A stretch of 64,000 bases of DNA, taken from the NCBI GenBank assembly GCA_023213315.1, contig JAKCPI010006182.1:310001-374000 (forward strand). The letters are read 5' to 3'. The stretch is from Euborellia annulipes. Its lineage: Eukaryota > Arthropoda > Insecta > Dermaptera > Anisolabididae. Shown here piece after piece: positions 51,921-63,147 of the stretch. A program made the position numbers and the translations under genes. Below the pieces are notes generated by a model, which was not told the origin of the DNA, did no database searches, and saw only the letters and a list, made by a program, of their open reading frames with translations. Numbering within the stretch: position 1 is the stretch's first letter; every line of letters begins with the position of its first letter.

Positions 51921-52094
51921 TTGTTTAAGGTCTTTTTCGGCATCTGAGGCCATTTAGATCCCGTCCCCATTTATTTCAATTGATTGGTATCCAATTCAAT
52001 TGTAATAAATTTCTCGCCTGGGAGGGGATGCGAACCCTTGACCTTTAGGCACCAGAAGCTAATGCGCTACCTCTGAGCCATAGGTCAAGGGCCT
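51921..52094 (-). mobile_element. tRNA-derived SINE, best-preserved copy
   Basis: On the minus strand: GGCCCTTGACCTATGGCTC, A box TGGCTCAGAGGTAGCG (52065-52080), about 28 bp, B box GGTTCGCATCC (52026-52036), then body CAATTGAATTGGATACCAAT, TTGAAATAAATGGGGACGGG, ATCTAAATGGCCTCAGATGC and CGAAAAAGACCTTAAACAAA. A and B box order and spacing match pol III promoters of tRNA-derived SINEs. Length is about 175 bp; the tail merges with AT-rich DNA. The body recurs at 43186, 49119 and 53808. Confidence 0.85.
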
Positions 52095-52360
52095 TACTAT
52101 TTATTTATTTATTTATTTTTAAATCATTATGAAAATGATTATGCTTTCTCTATTAAAATTAAAACTCATTTTTAATAATAATTCATATTAAATAAATTAA
52201 CAAAAATGCTGGATTGAGTATTTGTGACTCAATTAAATAGTGTTAAAATTTAACACAATTTATTTAAAATTTTAAAATATTAAAAAAACAAATATATTGA
52301 ATAAGGGACCCAATGAGCAATACAGCCCGCAGAATTAAAAAAAGGTTTATATTATTTCGT

Positions 52361-52394
52361 TGACGTTTCGGGAACGCGTCGCTCCCATCCTCAG
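52361..52394 (-). ncRNA. Hammerhead-ribozyme-like motif
   Basis: Minus strand: CTGAGGA, extra T, GGGA-GCGACGCGT-TCCC, GAAA, CGT, C. Stem II GGGA/TCCC is perfect, ACGT is the palindromic stem III and C is the preferred H17. The outer flanks (AAATCATC before, AACGAAAT after) do not pair, so stem I appears lost. Confidence 0.5.
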
Positions 52395-52479
52395 GATGAT
52401 TTAAACGTCACAAAATAGATGAAAAATTTTACAATACGGAATAATAAAAAAAGAAAAAAAAAACGGGCGAAGTTTAAAA

Positions 52480-52740
52480 AATTTTTTGTGTTTCTGCTGG
52501 CTGCCTTGCTCCCCAGCCATCTCTATTCTTCATTGCCCAAGCTGGGACCGGCAGACCTTCTGTTCTTTGCATGTCTGTGTCTTCCTTCCTCTTTTCAACA
52601 GGCGTCAGACCTTGCGACGGGCGGGCCTGTTCTATCCTTCTCGGTTGCAAAAAGCATGATAGGATTGGAGAGAAAAAGTGAGGTCCGCCGACCCCGCATC
52701 ACGGGAATAATGCGAGGACAGAAGAAGAAGACTTGTTTCT
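52480..52740. other. GC-richer unique island crossed by the longest open frame
   Basis: CTGCTGGCTGCCTTGCTCCC, CCAAGCTGGGACCGGCAGAC, CTTGCGACGGGCGGGCCTG and GAGGTCCGCCGACCCCGC. The plus frame at 52419-52838 (139 codons) begins in a lysine/asparagine-rich AT stretch and ends in another, and I recognise no domain in it. It could contain an exon (TTTCAACAG at 52594-52602 resembles a 3' splice site), but the shorter overlapping minus frame shows how easily frames stay open here. Confidence 0.3.
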
Positions 52741-52744
52741 TGAA

Positions 52745-53800
52745 TATACTAACTTGTGAGTATGATTTGAATTGCCAGAGATCGAATATTCCTTTATACA
52801 TATTTTTAAATAAAATATATTCTAAATTGCCATTTTAGGGTTTTACAACTTTTTTATTATTTTAAAATTACCTGCCACTTGAATCTTTAATTTTATTTGT
52901 GTATAGTTATGTTTATTTTAATTGCCATGTCAGTATCTCTATATTCACTCATAAGCGTACACAAATTTCGGGTCTTCAGATAGTATCCATATACATCTAA
53001 TTTGCATCCATAAAGTTTCTCATTTTAACTTTTACGACTGCTTTGATAGGGTCGTTACAATTCCCTTAAAGTAAAAAACACTTTTCTAGAGGAATGCAAA
53101 CGTCACAAAGATAGCACTAGATATCTGAATAAAGATGGATGTTCGATGAATCTATATACGTATAAAATTCTAATAGATGGCTTGCTTTTCGATTTTATTT
53201 CTCATTGATTCTTCTTATTATTCGTGTTATAAGAAATCAAAGCGAACATCTGTCCTTCCATGACCTGAACAAAAGAAGAGATTCTCACTCAATCTATATT
53301 TCCTCCATTAATATTTATTTGAATATAATAAATTTTTTGTTTCTAAATGTTTGAATTTTTCAAAAATAAATACATAATATAAAAAATTATAATGATGTAT
53401 TTATCCTTGATCTCGATCAAGAAAAAAATAAGAAGAGTAAATAAAAAACTATTAGTTCTATTCCCTTGAAGAGAATTAATGAATTTATATAATTATATAA
53501 AGACAAAATATTATATTTTTAGCAAGTAATGATCTTTCTTGATTGTAAAATAAAATTGCTGCCAGTCCTTTTTTCAGAAAGAAAACAAATTATTTTGATA
53601 TAAAGAATTTTACCCATAGTTTTCGTTTCTTCTTTGGGTCGTAACCCATTTTTTGAATGGAGATTTAGCTAGAAAAACAAGGACAGAATTTTAAAATTAC
53701 GTACTTTATTCAAAGATTTTAACATAATGGGGTACTGGTCAGAGTTTGATAAAGAAAAATATTATTATAATAGCCTATTAAATAAATCATAAGCTTATAT
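52745..53800. other. AT-rich intergenic sequence, no feature
   Basis: No gene, array or element ends recognised. Confidence 0.4.
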
Positions 53801-53807
53801 TTCATAT

Positions 53808-53990
53808 GCCCTTGACCTCTGTCTCAGAGGTAGAGCATTAATAATGCAATGTTCTACCTCTGAGCTGCATTATCTTATGGTGACGAATAGCGTCCAAAGC
53901 TCGCTTCAACTGAATTGGATACCAATCGATTCAAATAAATAGGGACGGGGTCTAAATGGCCCCAGATGCCGAAGAAGAGCTTAAACAAAT
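53808..53990 (+). mobile_element. tRNA-derived SINE, rearranged head
   Basis: ATGCCCTTGACCTCTGTCTC, A-box-like TCTCAGAGGTAGAGC, then an inverted second head part AATGTTCTACCTCTGAGC that forms a hairpin with the first. The body resumes AACTGAATTGGATACCAATC, AAATAAATAGGGACGGGGTC, TAAATGGCCCCAGATGCCGA and AGCTTAAACAAATTT. The B box is lost in the rearrangement. Confidence 0.75.
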
Positions 53991-54054
53991 TTAGAAAAAA
54001 TATACAGATCTATGAAGTAATGTTGAAATAAATATAGACCTAATACAAAAAACT

Positions 54055-54085
54055 CCAGATCAGGTTCGATTCCCGGCGGTGCCAA
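54055..54085 (+). repeat. Orphan pol III B-box / tRNA-like fragment
   Basis: CAGGTTCGATTCCCGGCGGT then GCC contains GGTTCGATTCC, an exact B-box consensus (54063-54073), followed by a tRNA-like 3' end. No A box or foldable cloverleaf lies upstream within 100 bp, so it is a SINE-head or tRNA scrap, not a tRNA gene. Confidence 0.45.
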
Positions 54086-54089
54086 TTTT

Positions 54090-55437
54090 TTCAGCTATTT
54101 TAGGTAATAAATAGCGATTATATTTTAATGAAATATTGACTTATCGGTTTAACTGTTTTAATTTTAATTTTAAATACCGTGTTATAGTCTCTCATTCTGT
54201 GACCTTTCTCAAGTAGCTACAATACAGATACTAATAACAAGACAGTTTTGATATAGATACTTTTATTCAAAAAAAAAAAAAAATCATAAGAAGCAAAATT
54301 CACAATTCATAATTTTACGAATCGATTAAATAACATTTAAAATGTACGGAATTATTTATTTAATTTTCCATCATAAAATTTTATCGATTTTATTTGATTA
54401 TGATTTGGTTTTAAGAATGTAGAAAACGTCAACTTATTGACTTTTAGACATTGTGTTTGATTAATTTTTTCTAGTTGATTTATTTTCGTTCCGATGATAG
54501 ATGGATGGAATTCGAATCTTAGACCTCTAGGGTATAAATCAATCTGTTTGACCTTAGCTCCAAGCAATTTTTTTTTAATTTTTAATGGTACAAAAGTATA
54601 AGAGCTTCTGTTTTTTTTTCCTTTTGGAAGTTGGCAATTGGCCACACGTCGGTACCTTGTGCCGGTCGTTTTGACCCACGATGGATGGTCTCACGTCAAA
54701 AAGATAAAAAAGAAGAGAAGAGTATTTGATGACCAACAAACATAGAACGGTGGTCAAGACTTTTTGATTTCTATCAAGCTGCTGCTTTGTTTGAACATGA
54801 ACATGAGGCCAGTGTCCTTGACAGTCGGTGCATTAGTGTGCATAAATGATGTTTCGGTTGAGCCAAGCCTCTTCAAGAATATAGATCTTTGATTGACGGA
54901 TCTGACAAGAGCTGAGTTCGAGTCAAGAATGTCAACGAGATTTCGGTATCTTTGATTTTCTTCTTTGCTTAATTGGAAATCAACAAAAAAACAAAGAAAC
55001 AAACCTTGACTCAGAAATACTAAAAACAATTTGTTAACGTAATTATTAACTATTAATAAAAAAAATAATAATTTTCGTTTTGTTCTTTTGTCTTTCTCAA
55101 TTTTTCTTCATCTCATTTTCTTCGCTCTTTTTTCTATCTGCCAAAACAGATTTAACAAGATAGTCGAATGTAAAACAGCACTTCATTTTGAGTGGAGTCA
55201 CACAGACATTCAAAGTTCAAAGAATGAATAACAAGAAACGAAGATGAATGAAATAAAAGGACAAAGTTGAAAGTTAAAACATGAGAACAAATTATTATCA
55301 TAAACATTCGCAACCTGCCAACTGATAATCCTTTACGAATATATATGATATGTATAGTGTAATTTAACAGGATAATTTGATTTTATTAATAATTCATTAG
55401 AATAAATAAATTTATTTTTACGATTACTTTTTATAAT
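54090..55437. other. AT-rich intergenic sequence
   Basis: No gene supported. The minus-strand frames at 54352-54645 and 54754-55029 give peptides without recognised domains. 54640-54960 is more complex (GGCCACACGTCGGTACCTTG near 54640) and may be unique conserved DNA. Confidence 0.35.
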
Positions 55438-55670
55438 TGGACCCAGTTACGCATTAGTGTGTCAAGCGCCAGCTACCAAGATTTGAGAAAATTAACATTA
55501 AAGTTTTTTGTTTTCATTGGATTATATATAATTTGTTTTGTCAATTGTGCAAGTAACATTAAATATAAATTCTTTTAGGATATATTTCATAAAAAATACT
55601 ATTAATTATAGCATTTGAAACAATATTCCGTGCTTAACTCAATTGACACACTAATGCGTAACAGGGTCCA
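55438..55670. mobile_element. MITE family M, copy 2
   Basis: TGGACCCAGTTACGCATTAG then TGTGTCAA at the left faces TTGACACACTAATGCGTAAC then AGGGTCCA at the right. The interior matches 46494-46734 in inverted orientation (TTGTGCAAGTAACATTAAAT, TAGGATATATTTCATAAAAA, AGCATTTGAAACAATATTCC). The two copies differ by one in about fifteen bases by eye. Confidence 0.88.
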
Positions 55671-55699
55671 ATTACTGTATTTCATTTGTAATATATTGT

Positions 55700-56390
55700 T
55701 ATATAAAGAATTTTCCAGTCTCACTATTTATGCACATTTTTAGGGTTAAAAATTTCAAATTTTTTAACGATAAAAAATAAAATTTTCACCTAAACATCTA
55801 ATTTTTTTATTAGAAATAATCAAATACTTAAAAAGAAAGCAAGGAGAATAAAATGGATAAATGAAAGGGAGGGGGAGCTAATGTAGAAGAAAATTCTCTT
55901 TTTGAATATTTTTTAAATTTATTTTTAGAAATAAATTTTTATTTTTAGACGAATAACAAAGATAGCTCTAACCTAAGAATTTTTTTGTCACCGGATTTGT
56001 CTCTGGGGGGGGGGGGGGGGGGTGTTTAAAGGACTTGCCTGTTTAGCATTAAAGAGGAATTTTCGGGGTTTTTTTTGTTAATAATATTTAAATAATAGAA
56101 GAGACTGTAACTCTGAAGGATGGCTATCATGGGGCTATGGGACAATAAATTTGACTCGAACGTCTCAATATTCTCTAAGCATCCAGAGAACTTCCTTCAT
56201 TCTCTCAAAAATATTTAAAACAAATGAAAATTTTATTTTTTAATGAAAAGTTCAAAAAATTAAGGTTGTATTTATATGTGGGATTTCAAATACAACCTCA
56301 GTTTAAAATGTTCCACCTAAAATCCACACCGCAAACTTTAAATTTAATTCAAAAAAATTACATTTTCGGCAGCCCTAAAGTCTACTTTTT
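55700..56390. other. AT-rich sequence with a long G run
   Basis: A G run of about 17 lies at 56006-56022. The plus frame at 56224-56472 continues into MITE family M and is not a gene. Confidence 0.4.
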
Positions 56391-56391
56391 T

Positions 56392-56544
56392 TTGTCAATT
56401 GTGCAAGTAACATTAAATATAAATTTTTTTAGGACATATTTCATAAAAAATACTATTAATTATAGCATTTGAAACAATATTCCGTGATTAACTCAATTTT
56501 TAATTTTTTTTGGAGCTTGACACACTAATGCATAACAGGGTCCA
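56392..56544. mobile_element. MITE family M, copy 3, truncated
   Basis: Begins inside the family at TTTGTCAATTGTGCAAGTAA and runs to the right end ACACTAATGCATAACAGGGT then CCA. The left half including its terminal repeat is missing, and an extra TTTAATTTTTTTTGGAG interrupts before the end. Confidence 0.8.
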
Positions 56545-56717
56545 TATACGAAGGTATATTGTAGATTTTTAGATTTATTTATATATTTATAAATGCAACT
56601 TTCTCTGCAAATAAACGCGATGCTTTCAATTATCATCGGGTGCATTTTGTATCGTGTATTTAATTTCTACGTACCTTGTATTTTACTAATGATGTCTTAT
56701 GTAACAATTATTTTAAA

Positions 56718-56749
56718 CTGATGATGGACTGGCTTAAAGCCGAAACATT
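56718..56749 (+). ncRNA. Weak hammerhead-like motif
   Basis: CTGATGA, six bases TGGACT, GGCT-TAA-AGCC, GAAACATT. Box order and the hairpin are present, but the extra linker is six bases, stem III (ACAT) is not self-complementary and stem I is not evident. Confidence 0.3.
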
Positions 56750-57785
56750 TCTAAATTATTGAGAGTTTCCGCTCCTACATTGACTCTTTTCCATAATAAT
56801 CATATAAGTTACTTTACATGTTAAAAAATAAAATATTAATATAATATTATGTGTAATGAATATCCTGAATGCTATGATAAATATCAATCAAATTTAAACA
56901 CAATTGCAGAAACATGTTTTCGTTCAGATGTAAATGTACTGTTAATTTTACACATAATGTCAGTTCAAACGATGCCTGATGACAGATAGCTTATGAGTTA
57001 AATTAAATGGTAAATCCAGTCATTAATCACAATTTTTTCAGTCAGCTTACCAGAAATAATTTAGCATCTATAATTATAAGAGATACACGTCAGGGTATAA
57101 AAATAAAAATAAATTGTCAATCCTTTTCGCAACTGACGAGAGCAATTGCTCCTTTGTTTTAATTTATTAATTGAAACTTTGCAGCTGCAAGGATTGCCAT
57201 ATTTGTTAATAAACAAAGCGAGTAAAGACAGAGAGTCATTATTCACTTGTTAATCATTTTATCAATGGAAAAGAGAGATTCAACGTGTCGAAATGTCAGC
57301 TTAAGTTCAATTTAATTACAAATAAATTGATCCAAATCAAGTTAACTAAAATATATATGCTTAAAATTACTCATTCAGTAAAAGTGGAAATGTATAATTA
57401 AACGCATATTAAATTCCATTAAAATATTTACCTATATACGTAGGAAAAAAATAACTAGTCAAGTTGAAATTAGAGTTTACCAAACCATAAACAAATTAAT
57501 TCAAATTGCTTTAATGTGAATGTATATGTGTATATATTAAATGAAACAAAAATAACTGGTAACTTTTAAATTCACAAATGAGAATTTAATTTAATTAAAA
57601 TGTTGTTGTGTTTATATTTTAGTATAGATTGTCACATATGAATTTATGATTGACAGAAAACGAACGATCCATGTATATACACCTATAATAAAAAGAGGAT
57701 ATTCATCTTCGGCTGAAAAAGTCATTTTCAAATATCTAATTTAATTTCCAAGATACTTGAGATAATCTCAGTGACGATATGCAAT
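56750..57785. other. AT-rich intergenic sequence
   Basis: No gene or element ends. 56900-57330 is non-repetitive with several TAAT/ATTA words (CAGTCATTAATCACAA near 57017), compatible with but not evidence of regulatory DNA. Confidence 0.3.
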
Positions 57786-58060
57786 ATCCATTTGATATTT
57801 GTTGTTTGTTATCGGTGCAAAGCTATTGGTACCCACATCTTTTGGTGAGAAGTAAGAGGCTCTGGTATTGTTGTCGGTGGTGTAAACTTCGCTCCAGATA
57901 AGGGACAGTTTAATGGTAGCGATGATCCCCGATGCCTCGGCTTAAGGGTGCTTTAACCCCATTCAATCCAGGCCAATGTTCTTCTCAGATACGCCTCAGG
58001 GTCCCGAAATGTATTGACGCATCGTCTCAATACATCCCATACAAAACATTCCCTTTGAGT
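57786..58060. other. GC-richer unique island
   Basis: GGTGCAAAGCTATTGGTACC, TTGTTGTCGGTGGTGTAAAC, CCCCGATGCCTCGGCTTAAG and CGCCTCAGGGTCCCGAAATG. Non-repetitive in this window and without an informative frame. Exon or regulatory block possible. Confidence 0.25.
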
Positions 58061-58069
58061 CACCCCCCC

Positions 58070-59255
58070 CCCACCCTACTCAAACATAAACCTGCTAAAA
58101 GAACCTGAGCAGGCTTATTTAATGAAAGATTATTATCGTTATGAGGACTATTTATCAAAAATGTTGCTAGCCATGATCAATATTTATTCACACTAAAAAA
58201 ACTTCTCACCTTTATTACTTATAATCAGTAAGCGCTTAAATTATTATATCACAATATTAATATATCTTTTGAAAAAAAAAAAATTGTTTGTCTTTTTGAC
58301 AACGGAGGTGATTTAGATTTATAAGATTGTTTTATTTTTTTAATCAAATAATTAATTAGAAGGTCATTTACTGAAGGAATTTGCCAGGGCTGTTGGATGA
58401 TGAGTTTTACCAGCTGATGTGGACTTGAGCACACCATTTAAATAAAGTCAAAAATAAATTAATCATTAAAATTTCAAGGTGAACTTGTTATTTAAGTTGG
58501 GCTTTGCAAGGGTGATTTAAACATCTTTAATATAATTTAGAAATTCTAGTTTATAGAGAATGAATGCTATCACTAGAATAAAATCTTTTTTCCATTAAAT
58601 GTCGGCCAAACATCAGAACATATATATAAAATATATAGAACACTGATTTTTAGACATTTTTGTAATTTATTAAGCTTTTAATTAATCAAATGTTTTTATA
58701 ACATTTCGAAATACATGTAAATATATGATATGCAAAATGGACATGAACTATAAACTCTCGAGTTGTAATTTAAGCCTAAGGAAAATTAATGCAAAATAAT
58801 TGCAGGTAATTATTGACTTCCTGCTTCTAACAAAGTCATCAATCTTTGAAGTTAATTGGATTCATTTAATATGATTTATAATTATTATTTTTAAACTTGT
58901 TTTTATTTGGAAATGAGAGGTGCTTGATCACTTAAAAAAAATTGAAATCCTCAGCCAGTGCTCTCTGATATTAATAATATAATTGATAACAGAGAATAAG
59001 TAATAATTGGAATAATAGAGGTTTTTTAGTGTTAATTCATAATAATAATATCTTGTCGCTAATTCTCGTACAACCAGGTTTAAAATTTAGGAAAATTTTT
59101 TTTATTTATTATATTTTATTAAAATTATCATCCCACTCCTCCACCGGCTCCACTACTACAAATGTAAATGATTATGATGGTAACCTCGAATACAGGTCTC
59201 CTAAGGTGGTACCTAATCTTTGTATAATTAGCTTAATTCCAGGTATTTTTGTTTT
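58070..59255. other. AT-rich intergenic sequence, no feature
   Basis: No gene or element recognised. The plus frame 59029-59358 runs into the hAT MITE and is a chance frame. Confidence 0.4.
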
Positions 59256-59263
59256 GTTTGCAG

Positions 59264-59532
59264 CAAGGGCGGATCCAGAGGTGTTTCTCGGAGGGGGGGG
59301 GGTAATCTGGTGTGACTCGTCGCACAGCACACTATTTTTTTTAATTTCGGTAATTTAAAAGCGCATACTGTACTTGTTTGCCAGAATATAAATACACATC
59401 AAATTTTTAAGTATTAATTTTAAAAATTTTACATTAAAAATAAATTTTTTTGCGAAAAAAAGGTATTTTTTTTCGAATCTCGGGGGGGGGGAATTACCCC
59501 CTTTACCCCCCCCCACCTTGTATCCGCCCTTG
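59264..59532. mobile_element. hAT MITE, 269 bp, perfect 8-bp duplication
   Basis: Ends CAAGGGCGGATCCAGAGG and, read inward, CAAGGGCGGATACAAGG. The octamer GTTTGCAG is exactly duplicated (59256-59263 and 59533-59540). The interior is a G run, the HPX-hairpin-like TCTGGTGTGACTCGTCGCAC, the segment shared with 24543-24750, then another G run and C run. Confidence 0.92.
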
Positions 59533-59544
59533 GTTTGCAGAAAT

Positions 59545-62500
59545 AAATATTATTATTATCTTTGCCTTGTATAACAAGGCATTAAGATTCGCTATTTGGG
59601 TGCTTGGTCAATTAAAACAAAGTTTATATAAATTTACTGTAACTGATTTGTTACAAAAATTTATTTTCCCTTTTTTCAAATTTTATTTTTTAAAGATTTA
59701 AATTATAAGAATCTAATATTAATACCTTCATTATTTTTTCCCTCTTTTAATATAAATATAAAGGTAAAATTTTCTTTTAAAAATATGCTCATTTTAGAAA
59801 AGATACTTTATAATTTAATTTTGATTATTTCTCATGATAAATTAACCTTCTGCACGCTTGAGTGATTCGCAATTGCGACTGTATAGAATACTGCTTAAGG
59901 GAAGTATGCCAGTTGTGAGAATAATTTAAAGGAAAATGTGTATCCGACTGGTACTTTACTCATCCAGGCGAGTGATTTTAAGGAGTAAAAATTTTGAGCC
60001 CAAAGGAAAGACTTGAAGGTGCCCGGGGGGTCGCTTTTTTATTTTTTTTTTATTTTTATTTTCCCTTGGCAGACAAATGCGTAGGCAGCCACGTGGAAAG
60101 CATGATAGCTGCAAGTCGATTGCAGATCGCTTAAAATTTCTTTGTTAACTTAGTTTCTATTTGATCATTAGCTTGAAAATTTCCTTTGATCTCCGTCTCT
60201 CAGCTATTATTCTAGGGGATGTTGTCAAACAAGTATATAACGTCATGTTATGTAATTTTCAAATTAATATTTATTTGATATTTATTCATTATATTAACTT
60301 GGATATTTGGGTTTTTCCTTTTCCAATAATATGAATAATTAAAAAAAAAGAATAATATATTTCAAATATTTATAAGAAATTATAAGAAATAAAAAATCAA
60401 AGGAATGACCGACTATTTCTCTAAATGCGTAAATATCATAGAATTGATCAAGAAATGATGCACAAAAAAATTAAACTTTAGCTAACAATTGAACTGTTAG
60501 CATTTACTTGTATTTAATTGAGCATTGCGAAATTTCAGTTTAATTAAAACAGAACTAAATCAATCTATTAAAATTTATTATCATATAACAAACAATTCTC
60601 TAATAATTACTTTATTTAATTAAAATTAATTTAAATAGAAAATTACAATTGTCAAAATTAAATAAATAAATCTCAATAAATCGTTTGATAAGGGCTTTGT
60701 TTATTTAGTAAATAATAATACAATTAAGGATAAGGAGTGATGAGGGAATGGATCTGGGATCGCCTTAATCTCAAAGATAGCCTCTCTGAAATGATTTCAA
60801 TAAACCTTTGCATGTTAACTTGGACGAGTCTTGGCTATTTACTTCTCTAATATTAAAGTAAAGGCAGCTAAAATTTTTTGCGATGGCTGTTTGTTATACG
60901 TAGTTCTATAACGCTACATGCACAGAACTGGTATAAAATAAAATTTATGGTCTATTGTCTTAGGAATTTTGATCAAATAATAATAATGAAACAAGATTTG
61001 AAGTCCGGTTTTCTCATAAAATACTAATGAAAAATAAACAGTTTTATATTTTAAAAGAGAATTTATTGCTTTGTTATACAACGAGGATGCAGGAGCAGCA
61101 AATAAAAGTTTATCCAAATTCAATTATTAAATTTCTAAAAGGGTGCCGTTCGTTCGTTTCTACAAATTTTTTAAAAAGAAATTTATTTTTGGAAATAGAA
61201 AAGTCACCCATTCTTCCAATGTCAAAAAATACTCGGTTATAATACTTTATGGTGGACTTTTTAATTGCAGAACTTAAAATTAAAAAAAAAAGTAAACATA
61301 ACATAATTTATGAGAAAAGAATTAATTTTATTTTTAATTATCAAAATGTAATAATATTCATCAATATTTGCCAATTAAATAAAATAAAATGAAAAGTCAC
61401 TTTTGAGATAACCCAAACGACAGCTGAGCGTTTTGGTTGCCTAACTTCAAGGCTCGACTCTACTCGGCGCTAAATAGTGCCATTAACTGTACAGATGAAT
61501 CTTATTTATTTGTATGCAAAGTTTTAAGAAAATCGTTTCACTAAATACAAATTTAAGGTCTATTGTTGGTTATATAGAAACAGGCACAGGAAGTTCTAAG
61601 CAAATTTTTAAATAATCTATTGTTGGTAATTACTATTAAAAATATATTATTTAGTAGTTATAAATATAACTGAGAATATAAATCTAAACATTTAAGAATA
61701 ATATAACATAATTTTTATTTAAGGGATATTTTTAGATTATTTTTCTTTTAAAACTTCCTGTTAAATTTGTATTTACTTTCTTGAACAAAGCGAAATCTAC
61801 GAGAGAGGTTTTTTATAAGTGTGATAAACTTTAATGTAGTGCAACTTCTTCCAGACGGGGAATTCTCAGGAGTGTTGCTCATTCCGATTTGCAAACCCAA
61901 GGGAACCTCCCCCTGCCTTTCTTTCGCCACCTCTGCAAATTTTCAAAGCATTGCCAATTATATACGTGCATAGCCCCAAGGCACAAACTAAATTATCAAA
62001 AACCTAATTTTCAATAAGTTTTATATTTTTTCCTTTCTAGGAAACGTAATATTCCCATTTACAAGAAGAAAAAGAGAGCCTTCATAAATTCTAAAATGAT
62101 CTCATCTAGACAAAGATGACTTAATTTATTCTAAACATAAATTTTTTTTTATGTTTATATAAGTAACATTTGTTTTTAATATTTAAATGAATAAGAAACA
62201 AAAAAATATTATTTTTTGAAAATTGAGTAAAATTAACAAATAGGATATAAAATTACTAGAAAAATATAAATGATTGATCTGACGAAAGTTAAGATAACGC
62301 GAGGCTTTATTTAAAGTACCCCAAAAGATCAAGCTTATTTCCGATTTCGGTAATTAACAGAATACGATAAACGATCTCAGCTATAGATTTATTTATTTTT
62401 AGTTATATATTAAGGTACATAAACATTAGTTTATATATGTGAAATATAAATTTTGCAGATGGATTTTTGTTAAAATTTATCGTCATCATTATAATATTCT

Positions 62501-62640
62501 AAGTTAAAAATCAATATTTGATCTCCCTTCGCGGTGATGAATTTCAAGATAAAATAATCATAAAATATAATAAATTTTACTCTAGGTAAAGAGAAGAACA
62601 TTTATGGGGGCTCTTAATTTATAGTCTACGTTTTCATGAC
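59545..62640. other. AT-rich intergenic sequence, no feature
   Basis: About 3 kb with no gene, array or element ends that I can support. Frames of 60-80 codons near 61027 and 61110 overlap on opposite strands and have no domains. 59860-60110 is slightly GC-richer (AGGTGCCCGGGGGGTCGC near 60017). Confidence 0.4.
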
Positions 62641-62860
62641 TGAGTAAAGAAAAGGTTTTCGCCTAAGGCATGTTTATTTATTATCAGTTTATATTTATAA
62701 AAGTAATGTAACGTTTCGCGCACTTTATATCTGTTTTCAAGACTTTGTGAAAGTCAGTAGAGAAGGAAATTTATTGAAGACGGCCCTTTACCAGTATATT
62801 TATGAAGTGTATAAATACGGTGGGCTCGACGATCAGCCAGGCGAGCAGCACGCCAATAAT
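62640..62860 (-). mobile_element. Possible Penelope-like module fragment
   Basis: On the minus strand GACTTTCACAAAGTCTTGAA, AACAGATATAAAGTGCGC, GAAACGTTACATTAC. The TTGAAAACAG...GCGC-GAAACGTT order resembles the TTGATAACGG...GTTGAAACGTT of the element at 36396. There is no inverted second arm. Speculative. Confidence 0.3.
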
Positions 62861-62917
62861 ATTTACTTTTTTAATATTATAATGTGCAAAATATGCAAAA
62901 TATAGTATAGTTCCAAG

Positions 62918-63147
62918 CATAGGCGTAGCCAGGGGGGGGTTCAAACCCCGCCCCCCATGGGACCCAAGCCATGACTAGATATTAATACAAATTATATTTC
63001 ACATAGGGTAAGAGAAAGTAAAATATAATAATTTACTCTAGCTAAAAAAACAAACCAAAATGATTTATAAATACCCTAAAATAATCTTAAACTTTTGAAA
63101 AAAAATTTCTTGATCCCCCTCATCAAAAATTTCTGGCTACGCCAATG
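62918..63147. mobile_element. hAT MITE, 230 bp, perfect 8-bp duplication
   Basis: Ends CATAGGCGTAGCCAGGGG and, read inward, CATTGGCGTAGCCAGAAA. GTTCCAAG is duplicated exactly (62910-62917 and 63148-63155). It contains GGGGGGGTTCAAACCCCGCC and CCCC and, at about 62985-63020, an HPX tail (TTCACATAGGGTAAGAGAAA then GTA). Either the HPX tail was acquired by this MITE family or it inserted later. Confidence 0.92.

Noticed and set aside
52419..52838. Longest open frame, 139 codons, plus strand
   Set aside because: Begins and ends in AT-rich low-complexity DNA, has no recognisable domain, and a shorter minus-strand frame overlaps it. Its middle lies in a GC-richer island where stops are naturally rare.
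54055..54085. Possible tRNA gene
   Set aside because: Only a B box and tRNA-like 3' words are present. No A box, anticodon arm or acceptor pairing can be found upstream.
54495..54540. B-box-like ATTCGAATC on the minus strand
   Set aside because: The match is interrupted and there is no A box or SINE body, so chance is likely.
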